From: Acidobacteriota bacterium | Lineage (GTDB): Bacteria > Acidobacteriota > UBA6911 | Length of the DNA: 5,748 bases | Assembly (NCBI GenBank): GCA_017860075.1 | Contig: JAFNAH010000371.1 | Span: 1-5,748, forward strand | Direction of reading: 5' to 3' | Shown here: piece by piece, positions 1 through 5,430 of the stretch | Position numbering within the stretch: position 1 is the stretch's first letter | How the letters are laid out: the number at the start of each line of letters is the position of its first letter | Made by a program: the position numbers and the translations under genes | The notes under the pieces: model-generated | Databases searched by the model: none | Told to the model about the DNA's origin: nothing | What the model saw: the letters and a program-made list of their open reading frames with translations, nothing else

Positions 1-692
1 GTCGCGAACGCGACCTCCGGCTCGATCATCCAGAACTCCATGAGGTGCCTGCGCGTCTTTGATTTCTCGGCGCGGAAAGTCGGGCCGAAGCAGTAGACCT
101 TGCCGTGAGCGGCGGCGGTGGCTTCGTTGTACAGCTGGCCGCTTTGCGTAAGGTACGCCTTCTGGTCGAAGTACTCGGTCTCGAAGAGTGTGGTTGTTCC
201 CTCGCACGCGTTCGGCGTAAAGATCGGGGTATCCACCAGTGTGAATCCCTGATCATCGAAGTAGTCGCGACAGGCTTTGATGATTTCGTGACGGATTTTC
301 ATTACCGCATGCTGCCGGGAGCTCCTCAGCCACAGGTGCCGGTTTTCCATCAGAAAAGCGGTTCCGTGTTCCTTGGGAGTGATCGGGTAGCTTTCCGCGA
401 TCTGGACGATCTTGAATGCCGTCACATCGAGCTCGTAACCACCCGGGGCGCGCTGGTCTCTTCTTACGCGGCCGCGGATCTCCACGCTCGACTCCTGGGT
501 GAGCCGGTCGAGCTCGGCGAATTGGTCCGGTGTCAAGCCGCTTTTCGATGCGACGCACTGAATTACCCCGGTCCCGTCGCGAAGCAGAATGAAGTGTATC
601 TTCCCGCTGCTCCTCTTGTTGTAGACCCAGCCGCGGAGAACAGCTTCGGCGCCCTCGTGCCCTGCAATGTCCCTGATATAGACGAAGTCCAT
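1..692 (-). CDS. asnS: Asparaginyl-tRNA synthetase, N-terminal half (runs off the left edge)
   Basis: Charges tRNA(Asn) with asparagine in the cytoplasm; class II aminoacyl-tRNA synthetase. About 230 residues are visible from ATG at 692, roughly half of the usual 430-460. Residues 1 to about 105 read as the OB-fold anticodon-binding domain ([15 protein letters not shown], then [12 protein letters not shown]). The catalytic domain follows with [18 protein letters not shown] and [17 protein letters not shown]. Class II motif 2 starts at [11 protein letters not shown] (206-216) and continues as [13 protein letters not shown] (218-230), where the window ends. The PNACEGTT segment and the [16 protein letters not shown] segment fit AsnRS rather than AspRS, which has a PEGARDF-like segment instead. 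The start is supported by a GAGGG Shine-Dalgarno at 698-702, five bases upstream. The stop codon of the CYTH gene lies 12 bases upstream, so the two are probably co-transcribed. Presence of asnS suggests Asn-tRNA is made directly here, although an additional amidotransferase route cannot be excluded. Confidence 0.96.
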   Translation of the reverse strand, partial: MDFVYIRDIAGHEGAEAVLRGWVYNKRSSGKIHFILLRDGTGVIQCVASKSGLTPDQFAELDRLTQESSVEIRGRVRRDQRAPGGYELDVTAFKIVQIAESYPITPKEHGTAFLMENRHLWLRSSRQHAVMKIRHEIIKACRDYFDDQGFTLVDTPIFTPNACEGTTTLFETEYFDQKAYLTQSGQLYNEATAAAHGKVYCFGPTFRAEKSKTRRHLMEFWMIEPEVAFA

Positions 693-704
693 GGATACCC
701 TCAC

Positions 705-1295
705 TCAATTCTCATTCTGCCGCTTGTGATCGGGAAAAATCATGTCGCCAGGTGCGACTCCCCTCTCCCGGCAGTCCAGGATGTAAAGATAGTAGTAGCT
801 GTCGCGGATGAACTCCGACGAGTCGATTCCGAGCCGCGATGCAGCCCGTAGAATATCCTCCTCGAGTCCCTCGATTTCGGCGTATTCCCCGATCGGCGTC
901 TGGTCCAGCGCCACGTGCAGAACCCGCCTCCCCTCCGTCGCGTCGAGCGTGTACTCCTCGCGCCGCTTCTGATACCGAAACCAGACCGTCATCCCCGACT
1001 CCTGGAGGATCCTGAGCAGTACGGAACCATCCTCCACCGACGTTTCCAGTTCGTCGCGCTTCTTGAAGAGATCGGCCGGCAGCGGCGGCCCTTTGAAGGT
1101 GATCCAGGCGGAACCGCCCGCTATCCGTACGCGCATCAGGCACTTCCGGGAACGGAGCCTCCCGTCCGGGAAATCGAGGACATGGTTGTCTTCGAAATGA
1201 CAAGGGGACAGCAGGACGGCACCCAATCCTCTCAACCGATCCCGAAATCCGGGCAGGTCGGAAAGCCTGATCTTCACCTCAGTCTCGACAGGCAT
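705..1295 (-). CDS. cyaB: CYTH-domain protein (class IV adenylate cyclase / triphosphatase type)
   Basis: A 196-residue CYTH-fold protein. Members of this superfamily bind triphosphates in an eight-stranded tunnel with divalent metal and act as class IV (CyaB) adenylate cyclases, thiamine triphosphatases or inorganic triphosphatases. The signature ExExK is ETEVK at residues 4-8. Other tunnel-type charged positions follow in family order: R55-x-R57 (LMRVR), K68 (ITFKG), RDELET at 80-85, KRREEYTLD at 110-118 and GEYAEIEG at 136-143. The length matches single-domain CyaB-like proteins, and no CHAD domain is attached. The ATG at 1295 is preferred over an upstream in-frame GTG at 1313, because GGGGAG sits about five bases before it and the ExExK motif normally lies right at the N-terminus. 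It is the first gene of a minus-strand pair with asnS. The fold is secure; whether it makes cAMP or only hydrolyses a triphosphate cannot be told from sequence. Confidence 0.87.
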   Translation of the reverse strand: MPVETEVKIRLSDLPGFRDRLRGLGAVLLSPCHFEDNHVLDFPDGRLRSRKCLMRVRIAGGSAWITFKGPPLPADLFKKRDELETSVEDGSVLLRILQESGMTVWFRYQKRREEYTLDATEGRRVLHVALDQTPIGEYAEIEGLEEDILRAASRLGIDSSEFIRDSYYYLYILDCRERGVAPGDMIFPDHKRQNEN

Positions 1296-1574
1296 GCTTC
1301 TCCCCGTGAGCACAAGAAGCTAATTGGGGCACAGGCTGCATTTCAAGTAGAAAAACCGATGCGAGTACCCTGCCAGGCAGCGGTGACCCACATCCGATAA
1401 GCCTTGCCCCCCAGCTCTCAGCCTGCATTTACCGGCAGAGTGCGCCCACCCCTTCCCGGTTCAGGCCGATTGTGCCGGACCTGCAAATATTTCGACTTTT
1501 TTGTGTTCGCCTGCGTCAAAAGTAGCGTAACAGGAAACGGATTCCAGGTTAAGGCGAACGGCAGGCATCAATCG
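1296..1574. other. Divergent intergenic region between the CYTH gene and the sigma-factor gene
   Basis: This 279-base stretch must hold the promoters for the minus-strand CYTH-asnS pair and the plus-strand sigma operon. For the minus strand, TTGAAA (complement of 1341-1346) resembles a -35 box, but no good -10 follows at normal spacing. For the plus strand, an AT-rich island at about 1482-1530 stands out from the GC-rich surroundings and is the likeliest promoter site; TTGTGT (1501-1506) and TAGCGT (1523-1528) are 16 bases apart but each matches the consensus at only three of six positions. A convincing ECF-type -35/-10 pair is not visible. I see no RNA gene or reading frame worth calling. 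Confidence 0.4.
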
Positions 1575-2204
1575 ATGAGTCAGGATTCCAAACCGATGCT
1601 CCTCGATCAGGGACTGAGAGGTTCTCTTTCCCCGGACCGGGATATGGAGTCGGATTGGGTTGCCGCGAGCCAGCGCGGAGACAACCGGGCCTTCAACCAG
1701 TTGGTTTTGAAATGGGAAAAACCGATATACAACCTGACGCTCCGGATGCTTCACGACCCCGGAGAGGCGGAGGACACCACGCAGGAAGTTTTCCTGGCCG
1801 CCTTCAGGAATATCCGGCGGTTCCGCAAGGACTCGAGGTTCTCCACCTGGCTGTATCGCATCGCCGTAAATCACTGCCTGTCAAGACTGAGGCGTCGACC
1901 GCAGGGAGTCCACCTTTCGCTGGACGCAGATCGGCCCGAGGAACGTATCGCGAGCCGGTTGCCCTTGCAGGAATCTCACGAGGGCGAGATCCTCAGCGAG
2001 GAAAGGCAAAGCCGGGTACGGGCGGCGCTGCAATTCCTTCAGCCCGACCACAAAGCGGTACTCGAGCTCAAGTTTTTCCAGGACTTGACCTTCGAGGAGA
2101 TCGCGGCAGTCATCGAGGCCCCTGTGAGCACGATCAAGTCGCGCCTGTACGCGGGCCTGGAAGTAATGAGGTACCGTTTGGGAGCGTTTGAGTCAGATAT
2201 CTGA
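1575..2204 (+). CDS. ECF (sigma-70 family, RpoE-like) RNA polymerase sigma factor
   Basis: Directs RNA polymerase to a dedicated set of promoters, probably in response to an envelope or environmental signal. From ATG at 1575 it is 209 residues, normal for the ECF group. Sigma region 2 spans about residues 38-107: NRAFNQLVLKWEKPIYNLTLRM, then the core-binding helix EDTTQEVFLAAFRNI (66-80) and the -10 recognition segment FRKDSRFSTWLYRIAVNH (83-100). A short linker leads to region 4 (about 144-202), with the -35 recognition helix-turn-helix LTFEEIAAVIEAPVSTIKSR (171-190). Region 3 is absent, as expected. The start is uncertain: 1575 has only a weak AGG about nine bases upstream; ATG at 1596 or 1644 would also keep both domains. 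The anti-sigma gene begins 13 bases after the stop, the standard arrangement for a sigma factor held inactive by its partner. Autoregulation is likely for the family but not shown here. Confidence 0.94.
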   Translation: MSQDSKPMLLDQGLRGSLSPDRDMESDWVAASQRGDNRAFNQLVLKWEKPIYNLTLRMLHDPGEAEDTTQEVFLAAFRNIRRFRKDSRFSTWLYRIAVNHCLSRLRRRPQGVHLSLDADRPEERIASRLPLQESHEGEILSEERQSRVRAALQFLQPDHKAVLELKFFQDLTFEEIAAVIEAPVSTIKSRLYAGLEVMRYRLGAFESDI

Positions 2205-2217
2205 CCGAGGGAAAGAA

Positions 2218-3018
2218 ATGGCCGCCACTTGCAGAGAGTTCAGGAACTATATCCCGAGAGCGATCCTGGGAGATCTGAGCCAGGAAGAGCAGAAAGCGCT
2301 CGATCAGCATCTTGCCGAATGCTCACCCTGCAACCGTGAGCACCAGACCTTCGGCAACACCGTTCGCCAGCTCGGCAGCGGGCTCGACGTGCCCGTGCCC
2401 AGACACTTCTTTGTATATCCCGAGGAATCGCACAGCACGCCCTGGCGCGCCTTCCTGCGGATGTCACGTGCGTGGCAGGCAGCCACCGCCACGGTCCTGC
2501 TTGTTTTCGGATTTGCATCGCTGCTGGCAGTCTCACGGTTGCAGGTTCGCTCCGAAGATGGGGCGCTGGTGATTGGATTCGGCAGGCTCCCTGAACGGAG
2601 ACCACCCGCCCCGCAGATCATGCAGGTGGACAGCTCGGCGCTCGAGGCGAAGATCCTGAAAGCGGCCGCCGAGAGAAGCCGCCAGGACAATCTCGAGTTC
2701 CTGCGCACGCTGCGCGCCGAGATGGCTCGTTCGAACAAGGCTATCGGCCGTGAACAACGCGCTCTCCTGGAACAGGCGATAAGCAACGTCGAACTTCGCA
2801 TGGGGCAACTCGTGAGTACGACGGCCTACGACCTCGAGAGGAAGACAGACAGGTCGGTCCAAGATGCTTACAGGAAGGTTTCACTGGAACGAGCCCGCGA
2901 TATGGCGGCTGTCGACAATCGCATCAAGCTGCTGGCAATCAATGGAGAGGTCAAGAGCACACAAACCGATGCCATCCTGGCCACCCTGCTCCAGGTGGCG
3001 GAACTGAGGATGCAGTAG
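2218..3018 (+). CDS. Membrane-anchored zinc-finger anti-sigma factor with outer coiled-coil region
   Basis: A 266-residue partner of the upstream sigma factor. The N-terminal domain has the zf-HC2/ZAS anti-sigma pattern: C5, then H31-x3-C35-x2-C38 (HLAECSPC), which binds zinc and grips sigma in the cytoplasm. One hydrophobic helix at about 88-105 (AATATVLLVFGFASLLAV) crosses the membrane. After it comes a short strand-like segment EDGALVIGFG (113-122), a proline-rich hinge (124-133) and about 130 residues of charged, heptad-like helix (about 139-262) that should form a coiled coil on the outer side. No enzymatic motif is present. The start at ATG 2218 is preferred over in-frame TTG 2188, because GAGGGA lies six bases before it and the TTG would overlap the sigma gene. 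The long outer region is larger than in minimal ZAS proteins and is the probable sensor or partner-binding part. Confidence 0.88.
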   Translation: MAATCREFRNYIPRAILGDLSQEEQKALDQHLAECSPCNREHQTFGNTVRQLGSGLDVPVPRHFFVYPEESHSTPWRAFLRMSRAWQAATATVLLVFGFASLLAVSRLQVRSEDGALVIGFGRLPERRPPAPQIMQVDSSALEAKILKAAAERSRQDNLEFLRTLRAEMARSNKAIGREQRALLEQAISNVELRMGQLVSTTAYDLERKTDRSVQDAYRKVSLERARDMAAVDNRIKLLAINGEVKSTQTDAILATLLQVAELRMQ

Positions 3019-3036
3019 ATCTCACCGGAGGTATTT

Positions 3037-3411
3037 ATGAGACGATTCTTTGCCGTTCTGATACTGGTGTTGAACATCGGCCTGCTCTCCTGGAGCCTGG
3101 CTCAAGGCACACGAAACGATCTGTTCGACCAGAGGAAGGTCGACCAGGAGCTCGAAATCATGAAGGGAATACTGGGCACAACCCTGGACTTTGCAGTCCG
3201 CGATCTCCAGGTATCAACCGCCGGCGAGTCAAGGGATGAGAGACACCTCGAGCACGCGTGGGGGTGGAACAATATCTCCGGGTTTTACCTCTACGGCCAG
3301 GGAGCCACCTTCATCATACCCACCTCTGAACTAGGCCGGAAGGCTCACTCTGGAAGCGTTCAAGCAGAAGGTTCTGCAGTACTCCAACTGAATGCAGAAT
3401 ATAGAATTTAG
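3037..3411 (+). CDS. Small exported protein of unknown function in a sigma/anti-sigma operon
   Basis: A 124-residue protein I do not recognise. A classical signal peptide covers about residues 1-23 (MRR, hydrophobic core AVLILVLNIGLL, then SLAQ), so the product is periplasmic or secreted. The mature part has a charged helical segment (DLFDQRKVDQELEIMKGIL, 28-46) and a glycine/aromatic motif GFYLYGQGATFIIPTS (82-97) that looks like a conserved beta element. No catalytic triad, metal site or lipobox is evident. The start is firm: GGAGG at 3027-3031 lies five bases before ATG 3037. The gene follows the anti-sigma stop by 18 bases, so it is the third gene of that operon and could be a signal partner or target. 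The stop codon and last codons fall inside an AT-rich repeat (3404-3482), so the C-terminus may be truncated or overwritten. It is a real gene; its function is open. Confidence 0.82.
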   Translation: MRRFFAVLILVLNIGLLSWSLAQGTRNDLFDQRKVDQELEIMKGILGTTLDFAVRDLQVSTAGESRDERHLEHAWGWNNISGFYLYGQGATFIIPTSELGRKAHSGSVQAEGSAVLQLNAEYRI

Positions 3412-3482
3412 AACCTAGAATTTAGGATTCAGCATTCGAGAGCATCCTGCATTCTAAATTCTAGGTTCGAACTTCTAAATTC
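3404..3482. repeat. AT-rich imperfect palindrome (ATTC/GAAT-rich intergenic repeat)
   Basis: The left side reads GAATTTAG (3404-3411) followed by AACCTAGAATTTAG (3412-3425). The right side carries exact complements: CTAAATTCTAGGTT (3454-3467) and, after a seven-base insertion, CTAAATTC (3475-3482). The segment between is itself partly self-complementary (GATTCAGCATTC against GCATCCTGCATTC), so almost the whole 79 bases can fold as one long hairpin. GAATTTAG also occurs as a direct repeat within the left arm. Composition is much more AT-rich than the flanks. The TAG stop of the small exported protein (3409-3411) lies inside the left arm. It sits between two convergent genes. Confidence 0.85.
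3412..3467. terminator. Possible bidirectional transcription terminator hairpin
   Basis: The perfect 14-base-pair core of the palindrome lies between the 3' end of the sigma operon (plus strand) and the 3' end of the deaminase gene (minus strand), where a shared terminator is expected. The stem is AT-rich, the loop is about 28 bases and no U-tract follows on either strand, so it is not a textbook intrinsic terminator. Placement is the main support. Confidence 0.35.
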
Positions 3483-3538
3483 CTCTCACTGATTGGCTCA
3501 TACTTCCCTACTCGCACCGCGCAAACAGTGCCCGGCAG

Positions 3539-4537
3539 CTAGACCCGGATCTGGCGCAACTGGATGTGGCATTCGGCCAGGAGTGCAAGAGCCCGGTCAT
3601 TCAGCGGATACTCCTTGTTGTAGACAACCTCCATGATCCCGCTGTTGATGATCATCTTGGTGCAGAGAAGGCAGGGCGCGAAGGTCGTATACAGGGTCGC
3701 ACCCTTGAGACTCGTCCCGTGGTATGCCGCCTGCGTGATCGCGTTCTCCTCGCCGTGGCAACAGAGGCAATCCTCCAGGGCCGTCCCGCTGGGCGCCATG
3801 CTGTTGCACCGCGGGCAGCCCCCCTCGTTGCAGTTGCGCGCCCCCCGGGGCGTTCCGTTATACCCGGTCGAGATGACCCGCTTGTCTTTGACGATGATCG
3901 CGGCGACCTTCCTCTTGATGCAGTTGCTGCGCGAAGCTACCACCTTCGCAATATTCATGAAGTACTCATCCCAATCAGGCCGGCTGAAATTGCTCATGAT
4001 CTCAGGCAGAAGCCGATCGAGCTGCATTCGCAGGTCTTCAATGGAGCCGTTGTTCTGAACCGTAATGTCCGCAAGCCGCCGGGTGGCGATCAACTGCTGA
4101 TTCGCGGGGTCGCGGCTGTCGAGCTCCCTGGTCTCTTCCGCGACGAACTGCTCGAGGGTTTGGGCCGCCCGTTCCCTCCCCCTCTCCCGGGTCCTGCTGA
4201 AGCGCAGGCCGACGTCCGCGTCCACGCAGAGCAGCCGGAAGTCCCCCCGGCTCCTGAGAACTTCGACCTCGGACGGGTTCCTGATCGAATCCACGACGTA
4301 GTTGTGATTGCGATCCAACCGCCGCAGGACGCGCTCAGCCAGAACACCGGGGCCGTGCCTCGACCGAAGCTCGTTGCCGACCGAAATCAGAACCTCGCGG
4401 GTGATCTCCTGCCCGCGTTTCCTGATTTCAGCCCTGATTTCATCTGATAGAGAGTGATACTCGAAGCCCCGGCTGCGAAGATAGTCGGCAACCTCGGTCT
4501 TGCCCGCGCCATTTGTTCCCGTCAATCCGATGATCAT
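3539..4537 (-). CDS. P-loop kinase-like domain fused to deoxycytidylate (dCMP) deaminase
   Basis: A 332-residue two-domain protein. Residues 1 to about 178 form a P-loop NTPase of the nucleotide-kinase/dephospho-CoA-kinase kind, with intact Walker A GTNGAGKT (7-14) and a VVDSIRNPSEVEVLR element (81-95). Residues about 186-331 are a zinc-dependent dCMP deaminase: GYNGTPRGARNC (225-236), the catalytic HGEENA (H261, E263) and the zinc cysteines C289 and C292 (PCLLC). A cysteine cluster (C236, C241, C244, C257, C259, C260) suggests a second structural zinc. The ordinary reaction is dCMP to dUMP for dTTP synthesis. The domain order and GGCPRCN...CLC-H-x-E segment resemble, from memory, yeast Dcd1; a P-loop plus deaminase order is also seen in AvcD-type anti-phage deaminases, which are longer. 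ATG 4537 is chosen because the P-loop follows at once; TTG 4543 is the alternative. No Shine-Dalgarno is visible. It is divergent from the HD hydrolase gene. Confidence 0.9.
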   Translation of the reverse strand: MIIGLTGTNGAGKTEVADYLRSRGFEYHSLSDEIRAEIRKRGQEITREVLISVGNELRSRHGPGVLAERVLRRLDRNHNYVVDSIRNPSEVEVLRSRGDFRLLCVDADVGLRFSRTRERGRERAAQTLEQFVAEETRELDSRDPANQQLIATRRLADITVQNNGSIEDLRMQLDRLLPEIMSNFSRPDWDEYFMNIAKVVASRSNCIKRKVAAIIVKDKRVISTGYNGTPRGARNCNEGGCPRCNSMAPSGTALEDCLCCHGEENAITQAAYHGTSLKGATLYTTFAPCLLCTKMIINSGIMEVVYNKEYPLNDRALALLAECHIQLRQIRV

Positions 4538-4545
4538 GGTCAAGG

Positions 4546-4575
4546 ATTGTCAGTCATACCGGCTGCGCATGTCAA
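4546..4575 (-). promoter_or_regulatory. Candidate sigma-70-type promoter of the deaminase gene
   Basis: On the minus strand a perfect -35 box TTGACA (complement of 4570-4575) is followed after 18 bases by GACAAT (complement of 4546-4551), a four-of-six match to TATAAT. Only eight bases separate the -10 box from ATG 4537, so transcription would begin at or next to the start codon. This fits the absence of a Shine-Dalgarno and implies a leaderless message. It is inferred from sequence alone. Confidence 0.4.
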
Positions 4576-4590
4576 TCTCGCTGGATTGAC
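4571..4590. promoter_or_regulatory. Candidate operator: GTCAATC-N6-GATTGAC dyad
   Basis: A perfect seven-base inverted repeat, GTCAATC (4571-4577) and GATTGAC (4584-4590), overlaps the predicted -35 box of the deaminase gene. Related half-sites occur nearby: GGATTGTC at 4544-4551 on the -10 box and GTCAATCC at 4521-4528 just inside the gene. The cluster looks like binding sites for a dimeric repressor, but no regulator is encoded in the window. Confidence 0.38.
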
Positions 4591-4749
4591 CGGGCGCGGC
4601 CTCAGGGGCCTTGCATACGGCGCCACTCGGTCGTGCTGCCGGCGTTCGGCTTGAAATTGGCGTCATCCGCTCAAGTCGCCCTTTCGGCGCACGCAATGAG
4701 TGAGCGGTAGGAACCGACCATAGCGTGCCCATTTGATGGTTGCGGATAC

Positions 4750-4778
4750 TTGATATCGGAGTCCGGTTGCCGTACCTT
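4750..4778 (+). promoter_or_regulatory. Candidate promoter of the HD-hydrolase gene
   Basis: TTGATA (4750-4755, five of six to the -35 consensus) is followed after 17 bases by TACCTT (4773-4778, three of six to the -10 consensus). Initiation near 4785 would leave a leader of about 32 bases containing the AAGGAG ribosome-binding site at 4805-4810. The -10 is weak. Confidence 0.33.
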
Positions 4779-4816
4779 TCAGCTTCATCTCCGCAGCCCG
4801 ACACAAGGAGCAGACG

Positions 4817-5404
4817 ATGATCACACGCGGTTCCGCATGGGAGTTGCTTCAGCAGTACACCAAGTCGGAAAGCCTCAGGAAACATGCCCTGGCGGTCGAG
4901 ATCCTGATGCGAGCCTATGCCGGGAAATTCGGCGAAGACCCGGAGCTCTGGGGTGTCGTCGGCGTTCTGCACGACTTCGATTACGAAATGTACCCCGAGT
5001 TTCCGGATCATCCGACCAGGGGATCCGGGATCCTGAAAGACCAGGGGTACCCGGAGGAGATTATCTACGCAATCTCGTCGCACGTGGACGCCATGAAGCT
5101 GCCGCGTAACAACGCGCTCTGCAAGACGCTATTCGCCTGTGACGAGCTTGCGGGCTTTCTGGTAGCAGCGGCACTCGTGAGGCCGGGCAAATCAATCATC
5201 GGTATGGAAACCAGGTCGGTCAGGAAGAAGTTGAAGGACAAGGCCTTCGCCCGCTCCGTCAACCGGGAGGATATCTACCACGGCGCAGAGCAGCTGGGCG
5301 TGGATCTCGATGAACACATCACCTTCTGCATCCAGGCCCTGCAGCAGAAGGCTGCTGCCCTGGGCCTGGACGGAGCAGGGGCGGCGAAGGATATCCCCGC
5401 ATGA
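4817..5404 (+). CDS. HD-domain (HDIG-like) hydrolase
   Basis: A 195-residue cytoplasmic protein with the metal-dependent phosphohydrolase pattern: H23 (LRKHALAVE), H52-D53 (VLHDFDYEMYP), H89 (ISSHVDAM) and D109 (FACDELAGFLVAAALVRP). It matches a widespread single-domain HDIG family marked by the D-E/P-L-x-G-x-x-V-A-A-A-L-V-R-P segment followed by a basic SVRKKLKDKAFARSVNRE stretch (134-151). Members occur in many bacterial phyla, and the physiological substrate is not established as far as I know. HD enzymes commonly cleave nucleotides or other phosphoesters. The start is firm: AAGGAG at 4805-4810 lies six bases before the ATG. The C-terminal tail after about residue 180 is alanine/glycine-rich and probably disordered. 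The divergent deaminase suggests, weakly, a role in nucleotide metabolism. Confidence 0.9.
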   Translation: MITRGSAWELLQQYTKSESLRKHALAVEILMRAYAGKFGEDPELWGVVGVLHDFDYEMYPEFPDHPTRGSGILKDQGYPEEIIYAISSHVDAMKLPRNNALCKTLFACDELAGFLVAAALVRPGKSIIGMETRSVRKKLKDKAFARSVNREDIYHGAEQLGVDLDEHITFCIQALQQKAAALGLDGAGAAKDIPA

Positions 5405-5430
5405 TCCAGGTCAGCTATCAGCCCCTCTGG

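Larger units (their letters stand above)
4538..4816. other. Divergent intergenic region between the deaminase and HD-hydrolase genes
   Basis: This 279-base region separates two divergent genes and carries a candidate promoter for each, plus a dyad beside the deaminase promoter. The middle part (about 4600-4745) holds only short dyads, such as GGCC-5-GGCC at 4609-4621 or so and CGCC-CTTTC-GGCG around 4677-4689. I see no convincing small-RNA gene, although the space would allow one. No open frame here has a start with a good ribosome-binding site. Confidence 0.4.

Noticed and set aside
105..851. Plus-strand open frame of 248 codons across asnS and the CYTH gene
   Set aside because: It crosses the junction of two well-supported minus-strand genes, has no family motif and no ribosome-binding site.
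1495..1523. ACTTTT/AAAAGT inverted repeat upstream of the sigma gene as an operator
   Set aside because: It has only six base pairs of low-complexity sequence, 17 bases apart in an AT-rich tract, so it is easily explained by chance.
1404..1574. 57-codon upstream extension of the sigma-factor frame, including a CxxC pair
   Set aside because: The stretch overlaps the AT-rich probable promoter region, has no ribosome-binding site at its ATG and adds nothing resembling a sigma domain. ECF factors of about 209 residues are already full length.
2188..2217. TTG start for the anti-sigma overlapping the sigma gene
   Set aside because: ATG 2218 has a good GAGGGA at proper distance and places the first zinc cysteine at the usual residue 5.
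3566..4447. Long plus-strand open frame of 293 codons opposite the deaminase fusion
   Set aside because: It is a high-GC antisense shadow: its protein is proline/arginine-rich without recognisable motifs, while the minus-strand frame carries a full Walker A and deaminase zinc site.
4454..4816. Short frames across the deaminase-HD intergenic region as small proteins
   Set aside because: None has a ribosome-binding site or plausible composition; they overlap the deaminase start or the promoters.
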